In this document: positions 16,920 to 27,034 of the stretch, in pieces
Position numbering within the stretch: the first letter of the stretch is position 1
How the letters are laid out: each line of letters begins with the position of its first letter
Source: an uncultured Bacteroidota bacterium
GTDB lineage: Bacteria > Bacteroidota > Bacteroidia > Bacteroidales > VadinHA17
DNA length: 49,735 nt
Direction of reading: 5' to 3'
Assembly (NCBI GenBank): GCA_903844815.1
Contig: CAIMVD010000033.1
Span: 1 to 49,735 of the forward strand
Program-made: the position numbers and the translations under genes
The notes under the pieces: generated by a model
Database searches by the model: none
What the model was told of the DNA's origin: nothing
The model's input: the letters and a program-made list of their open reading frames with translations, nothing else

Positions 16920-16951
16920 GAAAAAGGAGGGCCATCCTTTTGAGATGGCCC
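16920..16951 (-). terminator. Rho-independent terminator after nifJ
   Basis: An 8-bp GC-rich stem (GGGCCATC/GATGGCCC, 16944-16951 with 16929-16936) with a 7-nt loop is followed on the minus strand by TCCTTTTT. It lies 27 bp past the nifJ stop and separates nifJ from ruvX-def. Confidence 0.85.
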
Positions 16952-16977
16952 GGCCTATGTTATTCAGAATATATCAA

Positions 16978-19900
16978 TTACAATTCATAATTCTGTGCAG
17001 CAATTCTCTGGTATACTTTGTATCTCCATTTTGCATTTTCTTCGGCAGCTTTGAAAAGGACCTTAGCTTCACCGGGGAACGCCTTAACGAGAGATGTATA
17101 ACGAACCTCTGTCTGCAGGAAATCCTGGAATTTTGACCAGTCAGGCTCTTTAGAATCGAGCTGGAACGGATTTTTACCTTCAGCTTCGAGCATTGGGTTA
17201 TACCTGTAGGTCTGCCAGTAACCTGCCTCGACAGCTTGTTTTGTCTGAGCCTGGGTCCTGCCCATTCCATCCCTTAATCCATGGTTGATACAGGGTGAGT
17301 AAGCGATGATAAGCGATGGTCCCGGATAAGCTTCAGCTTCCTTAATTGCTTTCAGGTACTGGGCATTGTTGTAACCCATGGCCACCTGAGCAACATATAC
17401 ATAACCATAAGTCATTGCCATCTGTCCGAGATCCTTTTTGCGGATCTTCTTTCCGGATGCTGCGAATTTAGCAACAGCACCTGCAGGAGTTGACTTTGAA
17501 GCCTGACCTCCGGTGTTTGAATATACCTCTGTGTCAAGAACAAGTATGTTAATATCCTCTCCGGAGGCTATAACATGGTCGAGACCTCCATAGCCAATAT
17601 CATATGCCCATCCGTCGCCACCGAATATCCAGTGCGATTTCTTGATGAGGTACTGTTTCAGACTGAGGATCTCTTTTGCAATTTCAGAATTATCACCGGA
17701 GCAAGCAGCAATAACTCTTTCAGAAGCGCCTCTTGAAGCCTCTGCCTTGTCTTTGTCCTGAAGCCATCCTTCGTATGCAGCCTTGATCTCGCCTGTCACC
17801 GAACCGTCAGCTAATGCAGTTGTCATGCGGAGAGCGATTCGTTCCCTGAGTTTGGTAGCGCCGAGCATCTGACCGTAGCCATATTCCGCGTTATCTTCAA
17901 AAAGTGAGTTTGCCCATGCAGGACCCTGACCGTTTTTATTAGAGGTATAAGGCGTTGAAGGTGCTGAACCGCCGTAGATCGATGAACAACCTGTAGCATT
18001 CGCAATGATCATCCTGTCGCCGTAGAGCTGGGTGATTGCTTTAATATAAGGTGTCTCACCGCAACCTGCGCATGCGCCTGAGAATTCGAACAAAGGCTGA
18101 GCAAACTGGCTGTTCTTGACATTAACAAATTTGTCAACAACAGTGTCCTTGTATCCGACTTTTTCGTGCATGTATGTCCAGCGGTCAATTTCTTCCTGCT
18201 GTGATTCGAGCGGTTTCATGATGAGGGCCTTGTTCTTTGAAGGGCATACATCGGCGCAGTTGCTGCAGCCTGTACAATCGAGAACACTGACCTGTATCTT
18301 GAATTTGAATGCTTTGAGCGCGCCGGGGATACCCTGGATACTTTTTGTGCCTTCAGGTGCATTTGCAAGTTCCTCTTCTGTCATAAGGAAAGGACGAATT
18401 GCAGCATGAGGACATACATATGAACACTGGTTGCACTGAATACACTCATTCGGCTGCCATTCGGGAACATTCACTGCGATACCTCTTTTTTCATACTGCG
18501 AAGTACCTGAAGGAAGAGTTCCGTCTTCCCTGCCAACAAATGCGCTTACAGGCAGATCATCACCCTTCATTGCGTTTACCGGCTCCATGATTTCACGAAT
18601 GAACTCGGGAATCTCACGGTGGTCTGCTGCTTTTTCAATTATGATGCTTGCCCATTCAGCAGGAATCTCAATTTTTTCTACGGCACTGCCTCTGTCGACA
18701 GCAGCATAGTTCATGTTGACTACATCCTCGCCTTTTTTGCCATAACTCTTGTAGATGGCATTTTTCATTTCAGCTTCGGCTTTTTCGTACGGGATCACGT
18801 TGGCAACCTTAAAGAAAGCAGCCTGCATGATTGTATTGGTACGAGTTCCAAGTCCAAGTTCTTCAGCAATGAGTGTGGCATTGATTGTATAGAAGTTGAT
18901 ATGGTTTTCAGCCATATATTTCTTCATATGATCAGGAAGGTGTTTTTTTGTGCTTTCTGCATCCCATATTGAGTTCAACAGGAAGGTTCCGTCTTTTTTC
19001 AGCCCCTTGAGCATGTCGTACTTGGTAAGGTAAGAAGGAACATGGCATGCTACGAAGTCAGGAGTATTCACCAGATAGGGTGAACGGATCGGCTTGTCAC
19101 CGAAACGAAGGTGAGAAGTTGTGATTCCTCCCGATTTTTTTGAGTCGTAAGCAAAATAAGCCTGGCAATATTTATCTGTAGTGTCACCGATGATCTTGAT
19201 CGAGTTTTTATTAGCACCTACAGTACCGTCAGAGCCGAGTCCGTAGAATTTAGCCGAATATGTACCCGGAAGCGCAACATTAATCTCAGGAAGAATAGGA
19301 AGAGAAGTGAAGGTAACATCATCTACTATTCCAACGGTGAACTGATTTTTCGGTTTTTCGAGTTTCATGTTTTCGAATACCGAAAGTATCATACTTGGTG
19401 TGGTATCTTTCGAGCTGAGACCATAACGGCCGCCTACGATTACAGGTTGTTCCGCCTTAGTGTAGAACATTTCAATTACATCGAGGAAAAGTGGTTCGCC
19501 GTTTGCCCCTGGTTCTTTTGTTCTGTCGAGAACGGTAATTTTCTTGACGGTTGAAGGAAAAACATTAAAGAAATACTTCGATGAGAATGGACGGTAAAGA
19601 TGAACGCTTATAAGTCCTACTTTTTCACCTTTAGCCATAAGGAAATCGATAGTTTCCTTAGTAGTTTCAGTTATTGAACCCATTGCAACGATGATGTTCT
19701 CGGCATCGGGTGAACCATAATAATCAAAAGGCTTATATTCTCTGCCGGTTACTTTGGCGATCTCCTGCATGTATGAGTTTACAAGGTCAGGAATTGGCTC
19801 GTAGAATTTGTTAATTGATTCCTTTGCCTGGAAGAAAATATCAGGGTTCTGTGCTGAACCTCTTGTAACAGGGTGCTCAGGATTAAGAGCGCTGGTACGG

Positions 19901-20511
19901 AACTTTGTAAGAGCATCGAAGTCGATCAGATTCTTAAGGTCATCCATTTCAATCATTTCGATCTTCTGCACTTCATGCGAAGACCTGAAACCATCGAAGA
20001 AATGGAGGAAAGGAATTCTCGATTTTATAGCGGTAAGATGAGCAACGCCAGCTATGTCCATAATCTCCTGAACACTGCCGCTTGCCAGTAGCGCAAAACC
20101 AGTCTGACGTGTAGCGTAGATATCACTATGGTCGCCGAATATTGATAATGCGTGTGCAGCAAGGGTACGGGCTGAAACATGGAAGACAGCTGGAAGCAAT
20201 TCCCCGGCGATCTTGTACATATTAGGAATCATCAGCAGCAAACCCTGTGATGCTGTGTAGGTTGTACATAATGCTCCTGTCTGAAGAGCTCCGTGCAATG
20301 AACCTGCTGCACCTGCCTCAGATTGCATCTCAACAACTTTTACCTGTTCACCGAAGATGTTTTTCAACCCACTGGCTGCCCATTCGTCAACATATTCCGC
20401 CATGGTCGATGATGGGGTAATCGGATATATGCAAGCTACCTCGCTAAACATATAAGCAATATGTGCAGCAGCCTGATTGCCGTCGCACGTTATAAACTTT
20501 TTTGTTCCCAT
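16978..20511 (-). CDS. nifJ: Pyruvate:ferredoxin (flavodoxin) oxidoreductase
   Basis: The 1177-aa single-chain enzyme turns pyruvate and CoA into acetyl-CoA, CO2 and reduced ferredoxin. Domain order is seen directly: an N-terminal domain with 'YPITPSSTMAEYVDEW' (pyruvate/TPP pyrimidine site), a gamma-type domain around 420-620 ('GLGSDGTVGANKNSIKIIG'), two 4Fe-4S motifs (CIQCNQCSYVCP near 690 and CTGCSNCADVCP near 745), 'CAGCGETPY' near 815 for the proximal cluster, and the TPP-Mg site 'GGDGWAYDIGYGGLDH' near 965-980. The length is standard. It is a central enzyme of anaerobic metabolism. It is monocistronic by layout: own terminator, a -7 box upstream and a 73-bp gap from rho. Confidence 0.97.
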   Translation of the reverse strand: MGTKKFITCDGNQAAAHIAYMFSEVACIYPITPSSTMAEYVDEWAASGLKNIFGEQVKVVEMQSEAGAAGSLHGALQTGALCTTYTASQGLLLMIPNMYKIAGELLPAVFHVSARTLAAHALSIFGDHSDIYATRQTGFALLASGSVQEIMDIAGVAHLTAIKSRIPFLHFFDGFRSSHEVQKIEMIEMDDLKNLIDFDALTKFRTSALNPEHPVTRGSAQNPDIFFQAKESINKFYEPIPDLVNSYMQEIAKVTGREYKPFDYYGSPDAENIIVAMGSITETTKETIDFLMAKGEKVGLISVHLYRPFSSKYFFNVFPSTVKKITVLDRTKEPGANGEPLFLDVIEMFYTKAEQPVIVGGRYGLSSKDTTPSMILSVFENMKLEKPKNQFTVGIVDDVTFTSLPILPEINVALPGTYSAKFYGLGSDGTVGANKNSIKIIGDTTDKYCQAYFAYDSKKSGGITTSHLRFGDKPIRSPYLVNTPDFVACHVPSYLTKYDMLKGLKKDGTFLLNSIWDAESTKKHLPDHMKKYMAENHINFYTINATLIAEELGLGTRTNTIMQAAFFKVANVIPYEKAEAEMKNAIYKSYGKKGEDVVNMNYAAVDRGSAVEKIEIPAEWASIIIEKAADHREIPEFIREIMEPVNAMKGDDLPVSAFVGREDGTLPSGTSQYEKRGIAVNVPEWQPNECIQCNQCSYVCPHAAIRPFLMTEEELANAPEGTKSIQGIPGALKAFKFKIQVSVLDCTGCSNCADVCPSKNKALIMKPLESQQEEIDRWTYMHEKVGYKDTVVDKFVNVKNSQFAQPLFEFSGACAGCGETPYIKAITQLYGDRMIIANATGCSSIYGGSAPSTPYTSNKNGQGPAWANSLFEDNAEYGYGQMLGATKLRERIALRMTTALADGSVTGEIKAAYEGWLQDKDKAEASRGASERVIAACSGDNSEIAKEILSLKQYLIKKSHWIFGGDGWAYDIGYGGLDHVIASGEDINILVLDTEVYSNTGGQASKSTPAGAVAKFAASGKKIRKKDLGQMAMTYGYVYVAQVAMGYNNAQYLKAIKEAEAYPGPSLIIAYSPCINHGLRDGMGRTQAQTKQAVEAGYWQTYRYNPMLEAEGKNPFQLDSKEPDWSKFQDFLQTEVRYTSLVKAFPGEAKVLFKAAEENAKWRYKVYQRIAAQNYEL

Positions 20512-20558
20512 TTTATAATATGAAATTGATTAAAATTAGTTTGTGAAAAATTTAACAG

Positions 20559-20566
20559 CAAAACTA
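20559..20566 (-). promoter_or_regulatory. -7 box before nifJ
   Basis: TAGTTTTG on the minus strand fits TAnnTTTG and lies 47 nt before the start codon. The -33 position would fall at the rho stop and shows no TTTG, so this is a moderate call. Confidence 0.45.
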
Positions 20567-20584
20567 TAAAAAATATTTTAACTG

Positions 20585-22402
20585 TTAGCCTCCGTTCATA
20601 GAAATAAGAAACTCTTCGTTCGACTTAGCCTGAAGGAGTCTGTCGCGAAGGAATTCCATCGCTTCAACAGAGTTCATATCGGTGAGGAAATTTCGCAGTA
20701 CCCAGATTTTCTGAAGAATATTTTTGCCCAGAAGAAGGTCTTCCCTCCTTGTACTTGAAGCAGGTATGTCGATTGACGGGAAGATTCTCCGGTTCGATAG
20801 TTTCCTGTCGAGCTGAAGTTCCATGTTACCAGTACCCTTGAACTCTTCAAAAATTACATCGTCCATCTTTGACCCTGTGTCGGTAAGGGCAGTTGCAAGA
20901 ATTGTCAGCGAACCTCCGTTCTCGATATTACGGGCAGCACCGAAGAATCTTTTTGGCTTGTGGAGGGCATTAGAATCAACACCTCCTGATAATACCTTGC
21001 CTGAGGCCGGTGCCGTTGTATTAAATGCTCTTGCAAGCCTGGTAATGGAATCAAGAAGAATAACAACATCATGACCGCATTCTACAAGCCTTTTTGCTTT
21101 TTCAAGAACTATATTGGCAACACGGCAATGACGTTCTGCCGGCTCATCAAATGTTGAGGCAATTACCTCAGCCTTTACGTTCCTTGCCATATCGGTAACC
21201 TCTTCGGGTCGTTCATCAATAAGCAATATCATAAGGTAGACTTCCGGATGATATTTGGCTATTGCATTGGCTATCTCCTGGAGGAGAATAGTCTTTCCAG
21301 TCTTTGGCTGGGCAACAATTAGTCCACGCTGGCCCTTGCCGATAGGGGTGAACATATCGATAACCCTTACGGAAAGGGAACCTTCCCCAGGCTGACAAAG
21401 GGTAAATTTCTCATCAGGAAAGAGCGGAGTAAGAAAGTCAAAAGGAACCCTGTCCCTTATGAAATCGGGGCTCCTGCCGTTTATTTCATCTACCTTTATA
21501 AGAGGAAAATATTTTTCGCCTTCTTTCGGAGGACGGATGGATCCCTTAATAGTGTCGCCGGTTTTCAGTCCGAATAACTTAATCTGTGATTGGGAAACGT
21601 AAATATCATCAGGTGAGTTGAGATAGTTGTAATCGGGCGATCTCAGGAACCCATAACCGTCGGGCATGATCTCAAGAACACCTGTATTATAAATAATGCC
21701 TTCAAAGTCATAAGGCTTTTCCCTCTTCTCTTCTCTTACAGGAAAGACCTCGGCAGTGGTCTCCCTTACCGGTGATTCAACAATAATATCACCGAAATAT
21801 TCGGAATCAGATGCTTTATTCCCTGGTGTTTCATCAGAAATATTCAGGGGCATAGTTGTTTCGATTGAATGCCCCGGGTAGGGTTCAGAACTTCTTGGCA
21901 CGACATATGGTGGTTCATATCTTTCCTTCCTGACAGGCCTTTCTTCAGGTCTTTGGTCTGTTTTCCACTTTTGTACCTTCTTTTCAATATGCGGTGCTTC
22001 TGTGCTTTTAAAAAGCTCTGGTTTTTCCTCGGAAGGAATGGGGCGACGCTGCTGTTCAGGCTTTTCCAATGGCTTTGGTTCATTCCTGATCAGGTCTCCC
22101 GGGGAAACTGATATAACTGTTTCTGTAGGTTTCTTCACAACAGACTTTAAGGTTCTTGGACGCTTTCCCCTTCTTATGGCATTATCATTTTCCTCAGCTG
22201 AAAGGGTAACTGAACCTTCCTGATATTCCCTCTCGGGCTCAGGAGGCAACTTGCTGTCGGCTGATTCAATTGCCTGCTGATCCAGGATTTTATAAATCAA
22301 ATCCTGCTTCTTCAATGATTCAGTCTTTTTTATTTTAAGTTCCTTTGCTATTTCCTTTAATTCGGGTAGCAACTTCTTACTTAATTCAAGAATGTCGTAC
22401 AT
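20585..22402 (-). CDS. rho: Transcription termination factor Rho
   Basis: 605-aa hexameric RNA helicase that ends transcription. Residues 1-45 form the Rho_N helical domain ('[30 protein letters not shown]'). Residues about 60-230 are a charged, low-complexity insertion rich in E, P, K and R. The primary RNA-binding OB domain is at about 238-300 ('[16 protein letters not shown]'), Walker A at '[10 protein letters not shown]' (about 360-370), Walker B at '[16 protein letters not shown]', and the R-loop near '[17 protein letters not shown]'. E. coli Rho is 419 aa; the extra length is the insertion, which is common in Bacteroidota. Confidence 0.96.
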   Translation of the reverse strand: MYDILELSKKLLPELKEIAKELKIKKTESLKKQDLIYKILDQQAIESADSKLPPEPEREYQEGSVTLSAEENDNAIRRGKRPRTLKSVVKKPTETVISVSPGDLIRNEPKPLEKPEQQRRPIPSEEKPELFKSTEAPHIEKKVQKWKTDQRPEERPVRKERYEPPYVVPRSSEPYPGHSIETTMPLNISDETPGNKASDSEYFGDIIVESPVRETTAEVFPVREEKREKPYDFEGIIYNTGVLEIMPDGYGFLRSPDYNYLNSPDDIYVSQSQIKLFGLKTGDTIKGSIRPPKEGEKYFPLIKVDEINGRSPDFIRDRVPFDFLTPLFPDEKFTLCQPGEGSLSVRVIDMFTPIGKGQRGLIVAQPKTGKTILLQEIANAIAKYHPEVYLMILLIDERPEEVTDMARNVKAEVIASTFDEPAERHCRVANIVLEKAKRLVECGHDVVILLDSITRLARAFNTTAPASGKVLSGGVDSNALHKPKRFFGAARNIENGGSLTILATALTDTGSKMDDVIFEEFKGTGNMELQLDRKLSNRRIFPSIDIPASSTRREDLLLGKNILQKIWVLRNFLTDMNSVEAMEFLRDRLLQAKSNEEFLISMNGG

Positions 22403-22756
22403 ATTTTAATGATAAATGGAATATAAGAGATAATGTTGAATATTTTGGAATTAGGGTCTGGAAATGATGATCAACCCAACCGGCTTTTTTTAAAAATAAG
22501 TCTACACGTCCGAAAAACCGCTGCAATATTAACTAAAATTGATTAATAGTTCCTACCAAATTCAGTTAAAAAAATACAATGATCTTTTTGAGTCAACCAA
22601 TAATTTGATTTTCAGTATGTAAAATAGTGATGCAATTTAAAAAAAATCTGCTAATCATCAAAAAAAATAGTACGAATAAATAGGAATTATATTTTATTTT
22701 TGTTAAAATTGTCCTAATGTCTGTTTATTCATCGAGTAACTAATTGTCATCTTTTA
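22403..22756. other. AT-rich divergent intergenic region (rho / rpoD)
   Basis: 354 bp between the divergent rho and rpoD starts. I see no coding frame and no stable hairpin. It must hold both promoters. On the plus side TATTTTTG (22695-22702) fits TAnnTTTG, 54 nt before the rpoD start; no TTTG lies at the right distance upstream of it. Confidence 0.6.
22695..22702 (+). promoter_or_regulatory. -7 box before rpoD
   Basis: TATTTTTG matches the TAnnTTTG consensus. The -33 region is A-rich without TTTG. Confidence 0.5.
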
Positions 22757-23620
22757 ATGCGTCAGCTAAAAATAACAAAGCAGGTTACTAACCGTGATAC
22801 TCCTTCATTGGATAAATACCTTCAGGAAATTGGCCGTGTTGACCTGATTTCTCCAGAGGAGGAAGTCGTGCTGGCCAGGAAGATAAAGACGGGCGACAAC
22901 GATGCCTTGAGGAAACTGGTAAAGGCAAATCTTCGTTTTGTTGTATCTGTTGCCAAACAATACCAGAACCAGGGCATGACACTTCCGGATCTTATTAACG
23001 AGGGAAACCTTGGATTAATTAAGGCCGCCCAGCGTTTTGACGAAACACGCGGTTTTAAGTTCATATCCTATGCCGTGTGGTGGATTCGGCAGGCTATACT
23101 TCAGGCTTTGGCTGAACAGGCAAGGATAGTAAGGCTCCCCGTAAACAAGATAGGATCAATAAACAGGATCAACAGGACTTTTGCCAGGCTTGAACAGGAG
23201 TTTGAAAGAGAACCTTCTTCACAGGAGATTGCCGAGATACTCGATATGATCCCCGAAGAGGTAAAGGATGCCCTTAAGACTAACGGGAGGACTGTTAGCA
23301 TGGATGCTCCACTATCGTCTGAGGAAGACAACAATATGTATGATGTCCTGAACAGCACCGATACACCAAGTCCTGATAAAAACCTAATTAACGAATCTCT
23401 TGCTTATGAAATAGAAAGGGCTCTGAGTACTCTTTCTCCCCGCGAATCAAAGGTGCTGAAACTCTATTTCGGTCTTGGAATGAAGCACCCTTATACGCTT
23501 GAGGAAATAGGAGAGGAACTGAACCTTACCCGGGAACGGGTCCGCCAGATAAAAGAAAAAGCCATTAAAAGAATTCAATTCACAACCCGCTGCAGAATAC
23601 TAAAATCGTACCTTGGCTGA
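22757..23620 (+). CDS. rpoD: Primary RNA polymerase sigma factor (RpoD/SigA type)
   Basis: 287 aa with region 1.2 ('[30 protein letters not shown]'), region 2 ('[39 protein letters not shown]' split across 2.1-2.2, then '[20 protein letters not shown]', the -10 melting and recognition helix), region 3 (about 125-205) and region 4 ending in the helix-turn-helix '[27 protein letters not shown]'. Region 1.1 is missing and the non-conserved insert is absent, as in other Bacteroidota primary sigma factors, which recognise TTTG/TAnnTTTG promoters. Promoters of that form occur in this window. The gene is followed by rpe after 33 bp. Confidence 0.95.
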   Translation: MRQLKITKQVTNRDTPSLDKYLQEIGRVDLISPEEEVVLARKIKTGDNDALRKLVKANLRFVVSVAKQYQNQGMTLPDLINEGNLGLIKAAQRFDETRGFKFISYAVWWIRQAILQALAEQARIVRLPVNKIGSINRINRTFARLEQEFEREPSSQEIAEILDMIPEEVKDALKTNGRTVSMDAPLSSEEDNNMYDVLNSTDTPSPDKNLINESLAYEIERALSTLSPRESKVLKLYFGLGMKHPYTLEEIGEELNLTRERVRQIKEKAIKRIQFTTRCRILKSYLG

Positions 23621-23653
23621 CTTTTCATTTGTATCTGACCATAAAATTATATA

Positions 23654-24307
23654 ATGGACCATCTCATTGCACCTTCACTGCTTGCAGCCGATTTCGGTAA
23701 TCTCGAAAAGGAGGTTCGTATGGTAAATAGTAGCCAGGCCGACTGGATCCATTGTGATATCATGGACGGGGTTTTTGTGCCAAATATTTCATTTGGATTT
23801 CCGGTGCTTGAAAAGGTGAATAAGATAGCAGAGAAACCTCTTGATGTTCATCTGATGATAACCGACCCCGACCGGTTCCTTTCGAGGTTCCGCGATCATG
23901 GAGCCGCAATGCTTACTGTTCAGTATGAAGCCTGTATTCATCTTCACAGAACTGTCTCGGAAATACATAACCTCGGAATGAAGGCAGGCGTTGCTGTTAA
24001 TCCGCATACTCCTGTTGCTTTACTCGAGAATATCCTGCCATTTACTGATATGATTCTGATTATGTCAGTTAATCCTGGTTTCGGAGGACAGAAATTCATT
24101 GAAGAGAGCTATAAAAAAATCTCAGTCCTGCGCAAAATGATTGATTCCGGAGGATATTCCGTAATGATTGAAGTTGACGGGGGCGTTGACGTATCTAATG
24201 CAGGAAAACTTACCGGCTCGGGGGCTGATGTGCTTGTAGCAGGAAATTCGGTCTTCGGAGCAAAGGATCCTCTGGAAGCCATCAGCCGGTTAAAGAGACT
24301 ATATTAA
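23654..24307 (+). CDS. rpe: Ribulose-phosphate 3-epimerase
   Basis: 217-aa TIM-barrel enzyme that interconverts ribulose 5-phosphate and xylulose 5-phosphate. Motifs: 'IAPSLLAADFGNLEKEV', 'WIHCDIMDGVFVPNISFG' (metal-binding His and catalytic Asp), 'LDVHLMI' (metal His), 'ILIMSVNPGFGGQKF' and 'EVDGGVD' (second catalytic Asp), with the phosphate-binding 'GADVLVAGNSVF'. The length is typical. It is 33 bp after rpoD on the same strand and ends 3 bp from the convergent miaA. Confidence 0.96.
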   Translation: MDHLIAPSLLAADFGNLEKEVRMVNSSQADWIHCDIMDGVFVPNISFGFPVLEKVNKIAEKPLDVHLMITDPDRFLSRFRDHGAAMLTVQYEACIHLHRTVSEIHNLGMKAGVAVNPHTPVALLENILPFTDMILIMSVNPGFGGQKFIEESYKKISVLRKMIDSGGYSVMIEVDGGVDVSNAGKLTGSGADVLVAGNSVFGAKDPLEAISRLKRLY

Positions 24308-24310
24308 CTG

Positions 24311-25225
24311 TCATTGCTTCATTGCTGATACAACACCTTCTATATGTTGAATGATTTTGTCACCATGGTCAGGGTGAAACCAGCTTATCTCCTTGTCTTT
24401 TCCCCACCAGGTCATCTGTCGCTTTGCGTATCTTCTTGAATTCCGCTTGATAAGTTCTATTGCTTTTTCCCTTGATATGATGCCATCGAATGAATCAAAA
24501 AACTCCCTGTATCCTACGCTGTTCAGGGCATTAAGATTCCTGAAAGGCAGCAGGCGTCTGGCTTCTTCCTCGAGGCCATGGTTTATCATCTCGTCTACTC
24601 TTGAATTGATCCGGGAATAAAGCTCTTCCCTTGGTCTTGCGAGACCTATTCTGATTATCTCAAAATCCCTGGTTCTCTTTTTTTTGCTTAGAAATGAAGA
24701 ATATGGTTTCCCTGTAGTATCACAGATTTCGAGTGCCCTTATTATCCTTTTATAATTATTCAGGTCTACCTTAGAATAGTGGTCAGGGTCGAGAAGTTTT
24801 AGCGCAGATCTCAATCCGGCTATGCCTGCTTCATCATGCATTGCAATGTATTTTTTCCTGACAGCCGGATCGGTATCTGGAATATCATCGATTCCGCTGC
24901 AGACGGCATCAATATACATTCCGGAACCACCAGCCATAAGGGCACATCCGTTTAGGGAGAAAAGTCCCGGGAGAATCGATAAAACTTCTCTTTCAAAGAG
25001 ACTGGAACTGTAGTAATCCTCAACAGACAGGAATCTGACAAAATGGTGTCTGACTGTATTTAGTTGTAAATCAGAAGGTACGGCAGTTCCTACCGACATT
25101 TCCCTGAAAAATTGTCTCGAATCAGCTGAAATAATTTCACAGCCAAACCGTTTGGCAAGGCCAATTGAAATATCAGTCTTACCGACTCCAGTCGGACCAA
25201 GCAAAACAATCAGAAAGTTTCTCAT
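24311..25225 (-). CDS. miaA: tRNA dimethylallyltransferase
   Basis: 304-aa enzyme that adds a dimethylallyl group to A37 of tRNAs reading UNN codons. The P-loop 'LLGPTGVGKTDISI' (residues 8-21) is followed by 'EIISADSRQFFREMSVGTA' (substrate and catalytic Asp region), 'HHFVRFLSVEDYYSSSLFERE', 'GGSGMYIDAVCSGID', and 'SVGYREFFDSFDG' and 'RRYAKRQMTWWGKDKEISWF' near the C-terminus. Length and motif order are standard. It follows the acidic pRiA4b-like gene by 21 bp on the same strand. Confidence 0.96.
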   Translation of the reverse strand: MRNFLIVLLGPTGVGKTDISIGLAKRFGCEIISADSRQFFREMSVGTAVPSDLQLNTVRHHFVRFLSVEDYYSSSLFEREVLSILPGLFSLNGCALMAGGSGMYIDAVCSGIDDIPDTDPAVRKKYIAMHDEAGIAGLRSALKLLDPDHYSKVDLNNYKRIIRALEICDTTGKPYSSFLSKKKRTRDFEIIRIGLARPREELYSRINSRVDEMINHGLEEEARRLLPFRNLNALNSVGYREFFDSFDGIISREKAIELIKRNSRRYAKRQMTWWGKDKEISWFHPDHGDKIIQHIEGVVSAMKQ

Positions 25226-25246
25226 CGGAAGATTATTCCGGGAGGT

Positions 25247-25816
25247 TTATTCTTCGTCCTCGTTCAGGTTATCGATGTTTTCGAAATCAGGCATTGATTC
25301 TTCGTCATCGCCATTGAGAAAGAGATCGTCAACTTCCGGAACATCCCGGTCGTCGTCATCGTCGTCGTCGTCGTCAGAAACAATGATGTTATTATATACC
25401 TTCCGTGAAGTTCCGCTGAATATTACCTGTTTGGGAGGTACGCCTTTTGAGCTTGTACATGAAGGATACTCACGCCCGTCAATCTCTTTGGCTTCGCCTG
25501 TATACTCGATGAAGAATGCACGTTCGTTGAAAAAGTCAAAAATATACAGTAGTTTCTGGTTCTTTCGGAAAATAATATCTTCCAGAATAGCTACATCCAT
25601 CGTCGATGAGCCTGTTCCCATATCGAAGAGGGTAAATTCCTCCTCCTTTTCCCAATTGTCGGTGGCCATAAAAAACGAAGCCATCTGCGACTTGTCAAAC
25701 TCCAATTCCTCCTGAATCAGGCTATGGAAATCCAATAATGTGTGTGAGTCGAGAAATTCAAATTCCCTCACAAATGACTCATCCTCATCTGATAATATTA
25801 CAAACTTATAAACCAT
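25247..25816 (-). CDS. Acidic pRiA4b ORF-3-like protein
   Basis: 189 aa. Residues about 1-125 ('VYKFVILSDEDESFVREFEFLDSHTLLDFHSLIQEELEF' through 'LLYIFDFFNERAFFIEYTGEA') resemble the plasmid pRiA4b ORF-3 fold common in Bacteroidota chromosomes, with 'QMASFFMATDNWEKEEEFTLFDMG' as a usual signature. The C-terminal 55 residues are strongly acidic and include a run of nine Asp (about residues 146-154) encoded by a GTC/ATC-rich stretch at about 25353-25379. No catalytic motif is seen and the function is unknown. It is the upstream neighbour of miaA (21 bp). Confidence 0.75.
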   Translation of the reverse strand: MVYKFVILSDEDESFVREFEFLDSHTLLDFHSLIQEELEFDKSQMASFFMATDNWEKEEEFTLFDMGTGSSTMDVAILEDIIFRKNQKLLYIFDFFNERAFFIEYTGEAKEIDGREYPSCTSSKGVPPKQVIFSGTSRKVYNNIIVSDDDDDDDDDRDVPEVDDLFLNGDDEESMPDFENIDNLNEDEE

Positions 25817-25871
25817 AATTAGTGTTATTCAATGGGTGCAATATAATATTTTTTAGATTACAATACTCCCG

Positions 25872-26900
25872 CTATTTATTTTTTTGAAGAAAATCTAAAG
25901 TATCAATTCCATCGGCATAATCCCACAGGTGAGGGTTTTGTGCTGTTCCAAAAGGCAAATGTTTTTTGCCAACAATACACTGAATCATTTCAGACAACAT
26001 TCCAGTTTGCTGCATAACAGTCTTTTCCGAATCATAGTATTCGAAGTGGAGGACCGATACGGGCGATGCCAGAGATGTGTTTTCCCTTAGCAGAAGATAG
26101 CCTGTATCATGGAATTTCTCCCTGTTCACTATGTATACAGCCTTATTGAAATCGTAATTGTTTGCGTAGCCGCTGTGGCAAATCAAATCTCCATATGAAC
26201 CCCAGTTAGCAACGAGCCCGTTCAATTCGTATCCCCGGGGAATCCATACTTTGGAAACATTTCTGCATCCGAGTCCGAAATAGGAAAAGATATCCTTTCC
26301 CAGACTTGTTAGTTCATCGGCCGATTCATCACCGGTTATTATAGCAACGCTGTTTCTATTCTTTCTTATTATATGCGGATACTTGCCGAAGTAATACTCG
26401 AAATATCTTGAACTGTTATTACTGCCAGTCGCAATTACTACATCAAAACCAGTGAGTGTTGTGTCGGTAAATTTTATAAAATCTTTGAAATCAGTGCTTA
26501 TGTTACAAAGAATATCAGCTATGTATTTGATAAGTTCGGAGTCTTTTGAACTGGTTTTTGCAACTAAAATATTACCGCTTATTAGTACCGAAAGAAAATC
26601 ATGAAATCCAACAAGAGGTATATTTCCTGCCATTATTACACCAACTCTGAGAGGTTTTTCGTTTTTCCCAGGACCCTGATAGGATGAGGTCCATTTTGAA
26701 AGGTTTTCAGTTGTGAGCTCTTGTGCAATTGAGGTTATGGCTAGTTTCACGTTCCCGGGTGTGAACCACTGATTATGAATCTGTTGTGCGTTGATAAGCA
26801 AATTAAGATGTTCCGAATATCTTAAGTCGTTGCCTGCGATTGCGTCGCGAAGCGTCTCTCCCAGCCGGGCAAAGGATTTTATCCTATCGTTGATATGCAT
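25872..26900 (-). CDS. LuxC-like acyl-CoA reductase
   Basis: 342 aa from the ATG at 26900 (MHINDRIKSFARLGE); a TTG at 26921 could add seven residues. The protein looks like the LuxC branch of the aldehyde dehydrogenase superfamily: 'PLRVGVIMAGNIPLVGFHDFLSVLISG' (about 85-112, nucleotide-binding side), 'FDVVIATGSNNSSRYFEYYFG', and 'YFGLGCRNVSKVWIPRGYEL' (about 210-229), where the Cys is the expected acyl-thioester nucleophile. LuxC makes fatty aldehydes from acyl-CoA/acyl-ACP. No LuxE or luciferase genes are nearby, so the physiological role here is open. Confidence 0.82.
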   Translation of the reverse strand: MHINDRIKSFARLGETLRDAIAGNDLRYSEHLNLLINAQQIHNQWFTPGNVKLAITSIAQELTTENLSKWTSSYQGPGKNEKPLRVGVIMAGNIPLVGFHDFLSVLISGNILVAKTSSKDSELIKYIADILCNISTDFKDFIKFTDTTLTGFDVVIATGSNNSSRYFEYYFGKYPHIIRKNRNSVAIITGDESADELTSLGKDIFSYFGLGCRNVSKVWIPRGYELNGLVANWGSYGDLICHSGYANNYDFNKAVYIVNREKFHDTGYLLLRENTSLASPVSVLHFEYYDSEKTVMQQTGMLSEMIQCIVGKKHLPFGTAQNPHLWDYADGIDTLDFLQKNK

Positions 26901-26965
26901 AAACCTGTTCACTGGCGGCAAATTTACTTAAAATGGATTACAATCTGCAATTGTAAGAATTGATT

Positions 26966-27000
26966 AAAAACAGAAAAGGACCGGTTAATCCGGCCCTTTC
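26966..27000 (-). terminator. Terminator after the TonB lipoprotein gene
   Basis: Stem AAAGG-A-CCGG with CCGG-C-CCTTT (26975-26984 with 26990-26999, one mismatch, 5-nt loop). On the minus strand it is followed by a T-rich stretch. It lies 35 bp past the stop at 27035 and before the LuxC-like gene. Confidence 0.75.
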
Positions 27001-27034
27001 TTGTTTTTAATTATTTTGTAATGAATATTCAGGG

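Noticed and set aside
25152-25715. 187-codon serine-rich open frame on the plus strand
   Set aside because: The serine runs are the complement of Asp/Glu codons in the acidic minus-strand protein.
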